Source of the DNA: Streptomyces sp. ITFR-21
Lineage (GTDB): Bacteria; Actinomycetota; Actinomycetes; Streptomycetales; Streptomycetaceae
Length of the DNA stretch: 64,000 nucleotides
Direction of reading: 5' to 3'
NCBI RefSeq assembly: GCF_031844685.1
Contig: NZ_CP134605.1
Coordinates: 496,001 to 560,000, forward strand
Shown here: positions 1 through 8,881 of the stretch, one piece after another
Position numbering within the stretch: the first letter of the stretch is position 1
Layout of the letters: the number at the start of each line of letters is the position of its first letter
Made by a program: the position numbers and the translations under genes
The notes under the pieces: model-generated
Databases searched by the model: none
What the model saw: the letters and a program-made list of their open reading frames with translations, nothing else
Told to the model about the DNA's origin: nothing

Positions 1-156
1 CCGTCCTGGAGTTAAGAATACAAACGGGCGCGTAACGCTTTGCGCCTCTGCCGGAAATACGGAATTCACATGCCGTCGAGTTTCGAATGCTCCTATCGCG
101 GCTAATCCGCTGGTCAAGGGGGAACGGAATTTCCCGCCAGCGCGGGACGGCGATTG

Positions 157-1398
157 GTGCGCTTTATGAGCGAACTGCGTGTGCTGTCGGTCTACGAAGG
201 CTTCTTTTCCGGTGGAGCCCGCATTTTGCACAGCGATGTGATCCTCGGCCTGCACGGGGCGGCCCAGGAGCACGCGGTGCTGAGCATCCAGGGCGAAATG
301 CACCGCGAGGCGACCCGGCAGCGATTGGAGGACGACGCCTGTTATCGCGCCCTGACCGGCGCGGGCGTCCCGGTCTCGGCACTGCGCCGCGGCGAGACCG
401 GTCCCCCGCCGCCGGACCCGGCGGGCTTCGGCGGACCGGAACCGGAGGACTTCAGCGCCGAGGAGCTGGCGGCGGTGGCACGGGCGACGGCCGCCGCGGA
501 CGTGGTGCTGTCGCTCAAGGAGCAGCCGCTGGCGCTGCTGAACCAGGCGGGCCTGCCGCTGCGGCCGGTCGTGGTGTGCCTGCACCGGTCCGACCCGGAG
601 AACCAGGGCGCCGCGCTGGACGCGCTGCTGGCCGCGGTCGAGGCGGGCCGGGTGCGCGCCGGGGTGTGCTGCGCGGAGTCCACCCGGGCGGCGTACGCGG
701 CGGCCGGCGTCCCGGCCGAGCTGCTGCGGGTGATCCCCAACGGGGTGGACCTGCTGCGGTTCCGCCCGGACCCGGTCCAGCGGGCCCGTTGGCGCGCGGC
801 GCTGGGGGTCGACGCCGGGGCGCCGGTGGTGGTCTTCGCCGCCCGGTACGCCGGGATGAAGAACGTACCGCTGTTCCTGCGGGCGGCCCGCCGGTTCCTG
901 CGGCAGGAGCCGCGCGGGCACGTGCTGATGTGCGGTGCCGGGATGACCGCCGACAACGCGGACCTGCGCGCCGACATCGGCGCGGCGCTCGGCAGCGAGC
1001 CGTGGCTGGCCCAGCGGATGTCGCTGCTCGGGGTCCGCTGCGACATGGAGGCGGTGTACGCCGCCGCCGACGTGGTGTCGCTGACCTCCTCCTCGGGCGA
1101 GGCCGCGCCGCTGTGCCTGATCGAGGGCATGATGTGCGGCGCGGTGCCGGTGGCCACCGATGTGGGCGACTGCGCGGCGCTGGTGGCCGGGCACGGGCTG
1201 CTCGCCCCGCCGGACCCGGCGGTGGTCGCGGCGGCCTGGAGCGAGGCGGCGGCACGTGGCACGGAGTTCGCCCCGGCCCTGGAGCTGAACCGGGAGCGCT
1301 TCAGCCGTACCCGGATGATCGCCGCCTACGGCACGCTGATCGAGCAGGTGCACCACGGCCTGGTGCCCTCGCCGGCCCCGCTGCCGGAGCCGTTCTAG
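157..1398 (+). CDS. Family 4 glycosyltransferase
   Basis: Retaining GT-B glycosyltransferase of about 413 residues, probably cytoplasmic; donor and acceptor sugars cannot be told from sequence. The N-terminal Rossmann half begins LRVLSVYEGFFSGGARILHS. The C-terminal half carries VVVFAARYAGMKNVPLFL and the EX7E motif in SSGEAAPLCLIEGMMCG, typical of GT4 enzymes. Starts at 154 (TTG), 157 (GTG) and 166 (ATG) are in frame. I chose 157 because GGGACGG at 144-150 is 6 bases upstream; 166 lacks a well-spaced SD. The gene stands alone. Its TAG stop lies inside the first bases of a palindromic repeat (1396-1555), so the repeat may have supplied the stop. Confidence 0.85.
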   Translation: MRFMSELRVLSVYEGFFSGGARILHSDVILGLHGAAQEHAVLSIQGEMHREATRQRLEDDACYRALTGAGVPVSALRRGETGPPPPDPAGFGGPEPEDFSAEELAAVARATAAADVVLSLKEQPLALLNQAGLPLRPVVVCLHRSDPENQGAALDALLAAVEAGRVRAGVCCAESTRAAYAAAGVPAELLRVIPNGVDLLRFRPDPVQRARWRAALGVDAGAPVVVFAARYAGMKNVPLFLRAARRFLRQEPRGHVLMCGAGMTADNADLRADIGAALGSEPWLAQRMSLLGVRCDMEAVYAAADVVSLTSSSGEAAPLCLIEGMMCGAVPVATDVGDCAALVAGHGLLAPPDPAVVAAAWSEAAARGTEFAPALELNRERFSRTRMIAAYGTLIEQVHHGLVPSPAPLPEPF

Positions 1399-1555
1399 GG
1401 CCTGCCGTAGGGATCCGCGCGAGTGGCGGAGCGGGGGCCGGTGGGTCGCGGCCGTACGGCGCGGGAGGGAGGCGGCGTGGTGTGCCGTCGACCGGCGGGA
1501 ACGCGGCGGATGGGCGTACCGGGGCCCGCGGCGCCGCGCGGGTCCGCCCGGCAGG
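1396..1555. repeat. Palindromic intergenic repeat, copy A
   Basis: About 160 bp beginning CTAGGGCCTGCCG and ending near CCGCCCGGCAGG. The ends are imperfect inverted repeats (CCTGCCG-N2-GGGATCCGCGCG against the reverse complement of CGCGCGGGTCCGCCCGGCAGG). Its interior (GTGTGCCG, CCGGCGGGAACGCGGC, CCGGGGCC, CGCCGCGCGG) recurs in copies at 12491-12653 and 31224-31389. No protein-like sequence is present. It may fold into a long hairpin in transcripts leaving the glycosyltransferase gene. Confidence 0.75.
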
Positions 1556-1604
1556 TGCTGGGCCGCGGAGCGCCGGGAGGCGCGGGAGGGGGCGTCCGGC
1601 GGCT

Positions 1605-2708
1605 TCAGCCGGGCGCCTCCGGCAGGTCGTACAGCTCCCGGTAGGCGGGGAAGTCGCCGCCGGGGCCGGTGACGCCGTCGGCCGTCAGGACGGCGTGCAG
1701 CACGGCGCGGGTGAGGGTGTCGGCGCCCGCCGCCAGGACCTCGTTGAGCGCGCCCGCCTCGATGTGGACGCCGAACGCCGGGTCGCCGGCCGGGCGGCCG
1801 GCGGGCAGCAGCGGGCGGCGGCCGGTCGCCATGGAGAAGACGGTGTCGCCGTCGGAGAGCAGGTGCACCGGGCGTACCGCGCGGGCCAGGCCGTCGTGCG
1901 CGGCGCCGGCCAGCTTCTGCGCCTGGGCGCGGGTCAGTTCGGCGTCGGTGGCGACGACGGCGAGCGTGGTGTTGAACGGCGGCGGCCGCAGAGCGGCCAG
2001 CCGGTCCCGGGCGCGGGCCGCCGCGGCGGCGGGCGGCGGGGCTCCGTCGAGCCCGAACTCGGCGTTCCAGGCGGCCCTGGCGCCCCACAGGACCCCGGTG
2101 TCGGGGTCGGCGACGGAACCGGCCGCGTTGACGACCGCCAGCGCGGCCACCGTCGTCCCGGACGGCAGTACGAGGCTGGCGGTGCCCACACCGCCCTTGA
2201 GGCCGCCGGCGACCGCGCCCGTACCGGCGCCGACGCAGCCCTGCGGCACCGGGGCGCCCTCCTCGGTGGCCGCCGCGGCCTCGACGGCGGCGCGGCCGAG
2301 GCCGGGGCCCGGCCGGGCGTCCCAACTGCCGCCGCGGCCGAGGTCGAAGAGCGCGGCGGCGGGCACCACCGGGACCACCTGGCCGGGGCCGCCGACCCGG
2401 AAGCCGCGGCCGTGCCGCTCCAGCCAGCCGACCACGCCGGAGGCCGCGTCCAGGCCGAAGGCGCTGCCGCCGGTGAGGACGACCGCCTCGATCCGCTGGA
2501 CGAGGTTGCGCGGGTCGAGCGCGTCGGTCTCCCGGGTGCCGGGGCCGCCGCCGCGCACGTCGACGGCGGTGACGGCGCCGCCCTCGGGGGCCAGCACCAC
2601 GGTGACCCCGGTCAGCCAGCCGCCGCCGCGGCGGCCGGCGTGGCCGACCCGCAGCCCGCCGACGTCGGTGAGCGCGTTGCGCGCGCCCGGCCGTCCCGAT
2701 CCGCTCAT
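1605..2708 (-). CDS. P1 family peptidase (DmpA/BapA-like Ntn hydrolase)
   Basis: About 367 residues, start ATG at 2708 (MSGSGRPGARNALTDVGG). Family S58/P1 aminopeptidases are autoprocessing N-terminal-nucleophile enzymes that cleave small peptides or amides. Visible hallmarks are the N-terminal NALTDVGGLRVGHA, the central VVLTGGSAFGLDAASGV, and FNTTLAVVATDAELT. The Thr after the Asn in that last stretch is the expected cleavage site and nucleophile. An upstream in-frame extension to 2822 is Ala/Pro/Arg-rich and not family-like, so the shorter start is preferred. The gene is flanked downstream by repeat copy A and upstream by the decayed SGNH hydrolase. No signal peptide is visible, so it is probably cytoplasmic. 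Confidence 0.85.
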   Translation of the reverse strand: MSGSGRPGARNALTDVGGLRVGHAGRRGGGWLTGVTVVLAPEGGAVTAVDVRGGGPGTRETDALDPRNLVQRIEAVVLTGGSAFGLDAASGVVGWLERHGRGFRVGGPGQVVPVVPAAALFDLGRGGSWDARPGPGLGRAAVEAAAATEEGAPVPQGCVGAGTGAVAGGLKGGVGTASLVLPSGTTVAALAVVNAAGSVADPDTGVLWGARAAWNAEFGLDGAPPPAAAAARARDRLAALRPPPFNTTLAVVATDAELTRAQAQKLAGAAHDGLARAVRPVHLLSDGDTVFSMATGRRPLLPAGRPAGDPAFGVHIEAGALNEVLAAGADTLTRAVLHAVLTADGVTGPGGDFPAYRELYDLPEAPG

Positions 2709-2847
2709 CTGCCGCCCCGTCCCGGTGCCGCCTCGGCCCGTCGCCCGTTTCCGTACCGCTGCGCGCGGCCCCGGCGGCGCCGGGGCCGGCTCCAGCTTCA
2801 CACCCGCCGTGCCGGCCGGCACGGCGGGGCCGCCCCGCGGGGGTCAG

Positions 2848-3431
2848 GGCCGGAGCAGCGAGCGGGCGGCGTTCGCCCGGGACGTGGCCGGCCAGCCCGG
2901 CGCGCGCTGGGTGATCTTCTCCGACGGCCCGATCAACGACCTCGGCTCGGGCAATCGCCGACCGGCGCCCAGCTGATCAGTGCGCTCCAGCAGCTGGTCA
3001 CGCGGGCGCACCAGGCCGGGCTGTCCTTCCTGCGCCCGACGCTCACCCCGTTCCAGGGATCGGGCGGCTGGACACAGGCGGGTGAGACCGCCCGGGGGCA
3101 GGTCAACGTTTTCGTCCGGGGCGCGGGCAGCGGCTGCGACGGCGTCGTGGGCCAGGACACCGCCACCCACGACCCGGCCAACCCGACCCGCTATCTGCAG
3201 GCGTACGACGCCGGCGACCGTCTGCACCCGGACGAGGCCGGGTCGCAGGCCATCGCCAACGCGGTGAACCTCGGTGCGTTCGGCGACCCCACCCAGCCCA
3301 CGGGCGGTTTCGACGCCCTGCGCGCACACGCCGACGGCAAGTACGTGACCGCACCGAACGCGGGCGCCGCCGCGCTGATCGCCAACCGCGACGCGATCGG
3401 CCCCTGGGCGGAGTTCGACCTCGTCACGTCC
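2848..3431 (+). pseudogene. Decayed SGNH/GDSL hydrolase, C-terminal remnant with fascin-like lobe
   Basis: Remnant of a secreted SGNH-fold esterase. The readable protein starts at RDVAGQPGARWVIFSDGPIND, so the signal peptide and the GDS nucleophile block are missing. Frame breaks near 2953: GPINDLGSGN continues in another frame as PTGAQLISALQQLVTRAHQA, consistent with one lost C. The catalytic block YDAGDRLHPDEAGSQAIA is present. The last 41 codons (3309-3431) are one lobe of a fascin-like module. The expected stop after the final DLVTS is absent and the frame runs into the antisense of the next gene. Non-functional on three counts. Confidence 0.8.
3309..3431 (+). other. Fascin-like single lobe, copy A
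   Basis: 41 codons LRAHADGKYVTAPNAG ... LIANRDAIGPWAEFDLVTS. One of three related modules in the window (also 43841-43963 minus and 55000-55122 plus). A stretch of 34 bases (3356-3389) is identical to 55047-55080. Confidence 0.75.
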
Positions 3432-3436
3432 CGACG

Positions 3437-5071
3437 TCACCCGGCGTGTCCGCCTCGCCGGTCCGTCACCGGCAGGACGAGCCGCGAGGGGCGGTCCGGA
3501 TCGTGGAAGACGGTACGGACCGCCGCCGGTGAGGCGCACTCCCACCGGGGGTGGCCGGCCGCCGCGACCTGGAGCCGCACCCGGTGCCCCGGCAGGAACA
3601 CGTGCGCGGTGGACCACAGGTCGACGGTCACCTCGGCGGGTCCCCCCGCGCCGGTACGGACGATGCCGTCGGTGAGGTTGACGGAGGTCCCGTCGGGGGC
3701 CACGTCGCACAGCCGGGCCACCCAGTCGGCGGGCCCGGCGCTGGCCGCCGCGACCAGCAAGACCCGGACCCGGCCGATCACCTCCAGCGGCTCGGCCAGC
3801 GGTTCGCCGGTGAACACCAGCACGTCGGGGCGGGCCTCCACCGGTCCCTGGTCCGACGGCCCGGCCGGGTACGCGGCGGTAAGCAGCAGCGCGCCGCCGC
3901 GTACCGGCGCCGGGTCCGCCGGGTCGTGGTCGAAGGTGTCGGGCGCCTCGTCCGGCTCCGGCGGCCGAGCGGACAGGACGCCGCCGGAGCGCAGGAACCA
4001 GTCGGTGTCGACCGCGTCGGGCGGCCACCGGTCCAGGCGGCGCCAGGTGTTGGCGCCCATCACGAAGACGAGCACGGTGTCGGCCGGCTCCGCGGCCCGC
4101 CCGCGTCCCAGCACCCCGTCGAGCCAGTCGAGTTCGCGGTCGAGCAGGGCGGGCCCGCCGTCGATGGCGTGCTGGCCCGCGTTCGGGCCGAAGTCGGCGG
4201 CGCCGGTCCGGCCGGTCTGGTCCTCGTGGGTCCAGGGGCCGACGATCAGCGCCGCGGGGTGGCCACCGGCCCTGGCCAGTACGTGGTGGTCGAGGCCGCC
4301 CTGGAGGAAGGCGTCGTACCAGCCGGCGATCGTCAAGGTGGGCAGGCACGGCGGTGCGGACCCGTCGAGGGCCGGGCGCGGCGCGGGGCCGCCGGAGCGG
4401 CCGGGACCGGGCAGCGTGTCCAGGATCGGCGGCGCCCAGTCCTCGGCCGTGGTGCCGCCCCGGCGGTGGAGCGCGGCGAAGGCGTCCGCCCACTCCCGCA
4501 GGGCGCGCCGGCGCTCCTGCGGGGCGTCGGCGTGGCGGCGCTTGAGGAGGTCGAAGCCGAGGCCGAGGGTCCACTGGGCCACCAGGCCGCGCTCCGGGGC
4601 CCCGCCGCGGGAGACCAGGCCGTCGGCGGGGTCGGACCAGGTGAACTCGGGCAGGACGGCGGCCAGTTCGGGCGGCCCGGCGGCGGCTGCGGCCCACTGG
4701 ACGAAACCGAGGTAGCTGGGCCCGTACATCGCGACGCGCCCGTCCGCGGCCGGCAGCCGCGCCGCCCAGCGGACCGTGTCGTAGCCGTCGGCGTACTCGT
4801 TGACCAGCGGTTCCCACTCGCCGCCGGAGGTGAAGCGGCCGCGGGTGTCCTGGATGACGACGAGGTAGCCGCGGCGGGCGGCGGCAGCGGGGCCGAGCCG
4901 GGCCAGCATGCCGGGGTCGCGCTTGCCGTACGGGCAGCGGGCCAGCAGGACCGGCCACGGGCCGCGGCCGGTGGGCGGCCGGTGGATGTCGGCGCGCAGC
5001 ACCGTGCCGTCGCGCATCACGGCCTCCACGTCGGACTCCACCGTCACGTCCGCCCGCACGTCCGCTTCCAC
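3437..5071 (-). CDS. CocE/NonD family alpha/beta-hydrolase
   Basis: About 544 residues, normal for the S15/CocE family (cocaine esterase, glutaryl-7-ACA acylase, X-Pro dipeptidyl-peptidase relatives), which hydrolyses esters or acyl-amides; the substrate is unknown. It opens with VMRDGTVLRADIHRPP. The nucleophile elbow is MYGPSYLGFVQW (Ser in GPSYLG), followed by the cap and catalytic Asp/His region (WTHEDQTG) and the C-terminal jelly-roll domain (PRWECASPA near the end). No signal peptide is evident. The start lies just downstream of a modest purine-rich stretch. Its 3' end nearly touches the decayed SGNH gene. Confidence 0.88.
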   Translation of the reverse strand: MEADVRADVTVESDVEAVMRDGTVLRADIHRPPTGRGPWPVLLARCPYGKRDPGMLARLGPAAAARRGYLVVIQDTRGRFTSGGEWEPLVNEYADGYDTVRWAARLPAADGRVAMYGPSYLGFVQWAAAAAGPPELAAVLPEFTWSDPADGLVSRGGAPERGLVAQWTLGLGFDLLKRRHADAPQERRRALREWADAFAALHRRGGTTAEDWAPPILDTLPGPGRSGGPAPRPALDGSAPPCLPTLTIAGWYDAFLQGGLDHHVLARAGGHPAALIVGPWTHEDQTGRTGAADFGPNAGQHAIDGGPALLDRELDWLDGVLGRGRAAEPADTVLVFVMGANTWRRLDRWPPDAVDTDWFLRSGGVLSARPPEPDEAPDTFDHDPADPAPVRGGALLLTAAYPAGPSDQGPVEARPDVLVFTGEPLAEPLEVIGRVRVLLVAAASAGPADWVARLCDVAPDGTSVNLTDGIVRTGAGGPAEVTVDLWSTAHVFLPGHRVRLQVAAAGHPRWECASPAAVRTVFHDPDRPSRLVLPVTDRRGGHAG

Positions 5072-5158
5072 CTGGGCACCTTCCCTCCGCCGGGCAAGCC
5101 CCCGCCGCGGACAAGACGGCGGGGCGGCCGATACGGCGACACGTCGACTGCCGCCCGG

Positions 5159-6306
5159 TCAGCCTATGGTGCGGTCGTCGACATAGCCCCGGTAACCTCC
5201 CGTTCCGCCCGGGTGGTCGTAGCCGACGAGGATGCGGGCGATCTGCTTGCCGGCGTTGTCCGCGGCGAGGGCGACGGTCACGTGGTTCCATGTGCCGAGC
5301 GTCACGTGGCCGCACCAATGGGCCGGACGGGCCTGGTCGCCGTTTCGGTCGACGGTCCCGGAGTCCCGCAGCGTGCTGTTGTCGGTGAAGATCAGGTCCA
5401 CCGCGACGCACGTGCTCTCGGTGAAACCGGCCGGCACCCACGGGGTGGTGGCGGCGGACTGCGGGTAGATCCGGTAGCCCAGCGTCTGCGCGGTGTTGAC
5501 GGCGAGCGGCGCGCCGCTGAGGTCGTACACCTTGAGGTATGCGTGGGCGTTGCCGCCGGCGGCGGACCCGGAGTACATCAGCGAACTGCCGCCGGTGCGG
5601 GCCGTCTCACCGGTGCGCGGACTGGCCTGCGGGCCCGGGGTGCCGGAGTTGACACCGGTGACGCCGACGTCGTTGCCGCCCCGCGGTGTCCACGGTGTCG
5701 GTCCAGGTCGGCGCCGGGTCGCCGGGCTCGAACCCGGAGGAGAAGGCACCGCCGGTGCCGTGGTGAGCGGCTGGGCGAGCCGCGTCTGCACGGTGGCGTG
5801 CGACGGCCCGGACGGGGCCGGGGTGACGGTCTCGCCGACCGACGTGGCCAGGGTGATCCTGGTGCCGGACACAGTGCCGGACACAGTGCCGGACACAGTG
5901 CCGGACACGATGCCGGACACGATGCCGTTCCGGCACAGCTGCGGGCTCCGCCCCGGCCAGGGATTGGTGAGGACCAGGCTGCCGCCCTTCTGCGCCACCG
6001 CGCGCACGTACTGCGCGGAGTTGCCCGAAATGCCGCTGGAGATCAGGAAGTCGCCCGCCGCCGTCAGGTCGCCGAACCTGGCGTTGAAGTCGGCCGACCA
6101 GTCCGCGAAGACCCTGACGTCCTTCTGGAAGGGCTGGAGCAGCGTCTCGTCCAGGCCGGAGGTGACGACGTTGCGGTTCTCGATGCCGCCGCCGTTGTGG
6201 TGGATGCCGAGGTCGTCGTGGCTGTTGCCGACCGCCTCGGTGTGCAGGCGCTGGTCGCCGCCGACCTGGCGGAGGACCTCCCGCCGGCGCTCCGGGCCGA
6301 GGCGTG
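5159..6306 (-). pseudogene. Decayed GH95-like glycosidase, C-terminal remnant
   Basis: Reading leftwards, the frame contains HTEAVGNSHDDLGIHHNGGG, IENRNVVTSGLDETLLQPF and VRVFADWSADFNARFGDLTA, which I recognise as the C-terminal part of GH95-related alpha-fucosidase/galactosidase-like proteins. A domain common at the C-end of streptomycete glycosidases follows (SGSAAGGNAHAYLKVYDLSG ... GTGGYRGYVDDRTIG). The N-terminal catalytic portion is absent. Between the parts lies a 12-bp tandem repeat encoding VSGT units. The segment FSSGFEPGDPAPTWTDTVDT is in a different frame from both flanks, implying two frameshifts near 5745 and 5690. No start with SD is visible. Confidence 0.65.
5862..5921. repeat. 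12-bp tandem repeat, five units
   Basis: Five head-to-tail copies of GTGCCGGACACA (the last two begin or end with variants ATG/ACG), followed by a degenerate sixth. On the minus strand they encode repeated Val-Ser-Gly-Thr inside the GH95-like remnant. This is a slippage-type expansion in a decayed gene, not a CRISPR. Confidence 0.9.
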
Positions 6307-6836
6307 ATCGCCGGGCTGTTCGGCGTGGAGCCGGAGCTCGGCGCGGCGGCCGTGGCCGAGCCGGCGCGGCGCACGTCCTACGGGCGGCTCAGCGGCATCC
6401 GCGCCGCGGGCTACGGCCTGCCGCCCTCGGTCCTTCCCGGCGGGGTGAGCCCAAGGGGCGCCGGTGACCGGCCGGCGGCCTGCGGGCGAGGGGTTGCCGT
6501 GGGCCCGGAGCGGGGAGGACCGGGGCCCAGGGCCGTCGTGGGGTCAGCGGCGGAGCCGAGGGGCGGCCGGGCTCCACCGGGTGGGTGCCGCCGCGGCTGC
6601 GGCCGGGACCGCGCCGTACCCGAGCGGTCTCCTCATCGCTGTCGCCCTCCTCGGCTCGCCTGCTCTCCCGTGCGGTCCCGCTGTCATCGAAACATCCTGA
6701 AACATTTTCAGGAACCCGAGTACGAGAGCCAGGTAAGCCGCCGACCCGTCGGCGTGTCAATATCGGGGACTACTCCCGTTGTTGACGGCCGGACGCTGCC
6801 GTTAAGCTGCACACATGAAACGAAACCGTGTAACAC
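6307..6836. other. 530-bp non-coding stretch upstream of a LacI gene
   Basis: I see no convincing gene here. A short plus-strand open frame from GTG 6304 (MIAGLFGVEPELGAAAV...) has no recognisable family or SD. The right half falls sharply in GC content and holds the palindrome at 6696-6712 and the dyad at 6827-6837, both candidate regulator sites. Confidence 0.6.
6696..6712. promoter_or_regulatory. 17-bp AT-rich palindrome, candidate operator
   Basis: CCTGAAACATTTTCAGG is a perfect inverted repeat (CCTGAAA, CAT, TTTCAGG) in a region otherwise far richer in GC. A second GAAACAT stands 10 bases upstream (6689-6695). It lies about 125 bases before the LacI-family gene, so autoregulation is a reasonable inference. 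Confidence 0.45.
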
Positions 6837-6837
6837 G
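6827..6837. promoter_or_regulatory. CGTGTAACACG dyad at a LacI start codon
   Basis: A perfect 11-base odd-centred inverted repeat whose last base is the first base of the GTG start codon at 6837. It could bind the encoded regulator and block initiation, or be coincidence. Confidence 0.3.
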
Positions 6838-7853
6838 TGGTTAGGCAGCCGGGATCACGCGCCACGGTCCGTGCCATCGCCGCCGAGGCGGGTGTGTCGA
6901 TCGCCACCGTGTCCCGGGTGATGAACGGGCACGCCCATGTCGCCCCGGAGACGCAGGAGCTGGTACGCCGGGCGGTGGCCCGGCTGGGCGCGCCGGCCCC
7001 GGCCAGACGCGGCACCGCGAACGGGGCGATCTGTCTGCGATGTCCGTACGTGCTCACCGACTACTTCGGGGTGATCGTCTCCTCGATCGCCGAGACGCTC
7101 GACCTGCACGGGCGCCGGGTGGTACTGAGCGCGGGCGACGCGGCCCGCGAGACGTCGGTGCTGCCGGGGCTGCCGAACGACCCGGGGATCGCGGGCGCGG
7201 TGCTGGTCGTACCGCCGGAGCCGGAGAAGGAGCTGGAGGCGCTGCGGGCGCAGGACTTCCCGTTCGTGGTGGTCGACCCGCGCACCCCGCTGCCCCCCGA
7301 CATCGCCTCGGTGTCCGCCGCCCACCTCACCGCGGCGCGCAGCGTCAGCGCGCACCTGGTCACCCTCGGGCACCGCAGGATCGGCGTGATCGGCGGCCCC
7401 GGCGACTGGCTGGCCGGGCAGTCCCGGCTGGCGGGCCACACCTCCGCGCTGGCCGACGCCGGAGTGCTGCCCTCCCCGGAGCTGCTGCGCAGCATCGAGC
7501 CGACCTCCGAGTGGGGGTACGTCGCCGCGTGCGAGCTCCTCGACCTGCCGGACCGCCCCACCGCCCTGGTCGCCTTCAACGACAAGGCCGCGGTCGGCGC
7601 GCTGCGGTCGGCCTACGAGCGCGGGCTGCGGATCCCGGAGGACCTGTCGATCACCGGCTTCGACGACACCTATCTCAGCCGCAGCACGGTGCCCCGGCTG
7701 ACGACGGTGCGGCAGCCGCTGGAGGAGATGGGACGGATGGCCGTCTCGCTGCTGATGCGGCTGCTGGACCGGCACACGGTGGACACGCTGCACGTGGAGC
7801 TGGCCACGCAGCTGGTGCTGCGGGAGTCGACCGGGCCGGCTCCGCAGCGCTGA
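6837..7853 (+). CDS. LacI family transcriptional regulator
   Basis: About 338 residues. The N-terminal helix-turn-helix (residues 9-32, TVRAIAAEAGVSIATVSRVM) is followed by a periplasmic-binding-like effector domain with HLVTLGHRRIGVIGGPGDW and the C-terminal ITGFDDTYLSRSTVPRLTTV. This group usually represses sugar-uptake or glycosidase genes until a sugar binds. The linker (LGAPAPARRGTANGAI) lacks the usual GYxPN hinge, which may weaken operator binding. The start is GTG 6837. It lies beside the dead GH95-like gene, possibly its former target, and converges with the acetyltransferase 38 bases downstream. Confidence 0.88.
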   Translation: MVRQPGSRATVRAIAAEAGVSIATVSRVMNGHAHVAPETQELVRRAVARLGAPAPARRGTANGAICLRCPYVLTDYFGVIVSSIAETLDLHGRRVVLSAGDAARETSVLPGLPNDPGIAGAVLVVPPEPEKELEALRAQDFPFVVVDPRTPLPPDIASVSAAHLTAARSVSAHLVTLGHRRIGVIGGPGDWLAGQSRLAGHTSALADAGVLPSPELLRSIEPTSEWGYVAACELLDLPDRPTALVAFNDKAAVGALRSAYERGLRIPEDLSITGFDDTYLSRSTVPRLTTVRQPLEEMGRMAVSLLMRLLDRHTVDTLHVELATQLVLRESTGPAPQR

Positions 7854-7891
7854 CCCGGCAGGCTCCCGCGAGGGTGAGCGCCGGACGCCGC

Positions 7892-8458
7892 TCAGGTGCC
7901 GCCGGGCGGCCGCAGGATCCTGATCACCCGGGCCGGGTTGCCGACGGCCAGCACCCCGGCGGGCAGGTCCTTGGTGACGACCGAGCCGGCGCCGACCACG
8001 GTGTCGGCGCCGATCGTCACGCCGGGGCAGACGATCACCCCGCCGCCGAGCCAGACGTTGTCGCCGATCGTGACCGGTTCCGCCCGCTCCCAGCCGGCGC
8101 GGCGCCGCTCAGTGTCCAACTCGTGCGTGGGTGTGAGCAGCTGTACGTTCGGCCCGATCTGCACATCGGCGCCGACCGTGATCGGCGCGGCATCGAGGAA
8201 GACCGCGCCGAAGTTCACGAAGGTGCGGGCACCCACGCTGATGTACCGGCCGTAGTCGCACTGGAACGGCGACCTGATGCGTACGCCTTCGCCGACCGAG
8301 CCCAGCAGCTCCGCCAGCAGCAGCCGCCGTTCGGCGTGGTCGACGCTGGCGTTGAAGTCGCGGCACAGTTCGGCCCGGCGCATGCTGTCGGCACCCAGTT
8401 CCCCGTCGTCGGGCAGGTACCAGTCGCCGGCCAGCATCCGTTCCTTGTTCTCACCCAT
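7892..8458 (-). CDS. maa: Sugar O-acetyltransferase (maltose acetyltransferase type)
   Basis: A 188-residue hexapeptide-repeat enzyme that transfers acetyl from acetyl-CoA to a sugar hydroxyl. The N-terminal maltose-acetyltransferase segment (MGENKERMLAGDWYLPDD) is followed by the left-handed beta-helix (RTFVNFGAVFLD, ITVGADVQIGPNVQLL) and by LLTPTHELDTERRRAG, which carries the catalytic His of the LacA/Maa group. The closing part AGSVVTKDLPAGVLAVGNPA is the typical end of the helix. Length and motifs are complete. It is tail-to-tail with the LacI gene. The physiological substrate is unknown; overflow-sugar detoxification is the usual suggestion for the family. Confidence 0.88.
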   Translation of the reverse strand: MGENKERMLAGDWYLPDDGELGADSMRRAELCRDFNASVDHAERRLLLAELLGSVGEGVRIRSPFQCDYGRYISVGARTFVNFGAVFLDAAPITVGADVQIGPNVQLLTPTHELDTERRRAGWERAEPVTIGDNVWLGGGVIVCPGVTIGADTVVGAGSVVTKDLPAGVLAVGNPARVIRILRPPGGT

Positions 8459-8485
8459 CGGATCGGTGTGCCCGGGAGGCGGCCC

Positions 8486-8863
8486 TCAGGACTCGCCGCC
8501 CACCTTCATCTCCACGTGCTGCGGGTAGAAGGCGACGTGGCCGGCGATCTCGCCGACCGACTCGTAGGGCTTCTCGTAGGTCCACACCGCGTCGGTGATC
8601 TCGTTGTCGCCGCTGGTCAGCGAGTAGTACGACGCGTCGCCCTTGTACGGGCAGTAGCTCTCGCTGTCGGTGGAGCGCAGCGCGCCGTCAACGATGTCCT
8701 CCAGCGGGATGTACTGTACCGGCGGATACGTCGACTCACGCAGGGTGAGCGCGCGGGTGGTGTCGGCGATCACCCGGCCGCCGGCGCGGACCACGACGCG
8801 CTCCCCGGTCGGTTCGACGGTGATGGGGTGGTCGGGGCCCGGCTTCTTGACAGTGCGTTCCAT
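8486..8863 (-). CDS. DUF427 domain protein
   Basis: 125 residues from ATG 8863 (MERTVKKPGPDHPITVEPTG). The DUF427 signature is clear: VVVRAGGRVIADTTRALTL, PPVQYIPLEDI, SYCPYKGDASYYSL and EIAGHVAFYPQHVEMKV. The family is a small beta-barrel of uncertain biochemical function. A longer in-frame reading to 8938 is Arg-rich and not part of the domain. A dyad at 8882-8891 lies upstream and may control it. Confidence 0.88.
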   Translation of the reverse strand: MERTVKKPGPDHPITVEPTGERVVVRAGGRVIADTTRALTLRESTYPPVQYIPLEDIVDGALRSTDSESYCPYKGDASYYSLTSGDNEITDAVWTYEKPYESVGEIAGHVAFYPQHVEMKVGGES

Positions 8864-8881
8864 GACACTCTCCGATTGAGT

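Noticed and set aside
87-4715. Plus-strand open frame of over 1500 codons
   Set aside because: It runs through the glycosyltransferase in a wrong frame and antisense to the P1 peptidase and CocE genes; only its 3' part overlaps a real remnant (SGNH). Long shadows are expected at this GC content.
5862-5921. CRISPR-like array
   Set aside because: The units are contiguous 12-bp repeats without spacers, and they encode VSGT repeats in a remnant.
6304-6921. Plus-strand gene MIAGLFGVEPELGAAAV...
   Set aside because: The GTG overlaps a preceding stop in a suggestive way, but that preceding frame is the antisense of the GH95-like remnant and the translation becomes Arg/Pro-rich after about 50 codons.
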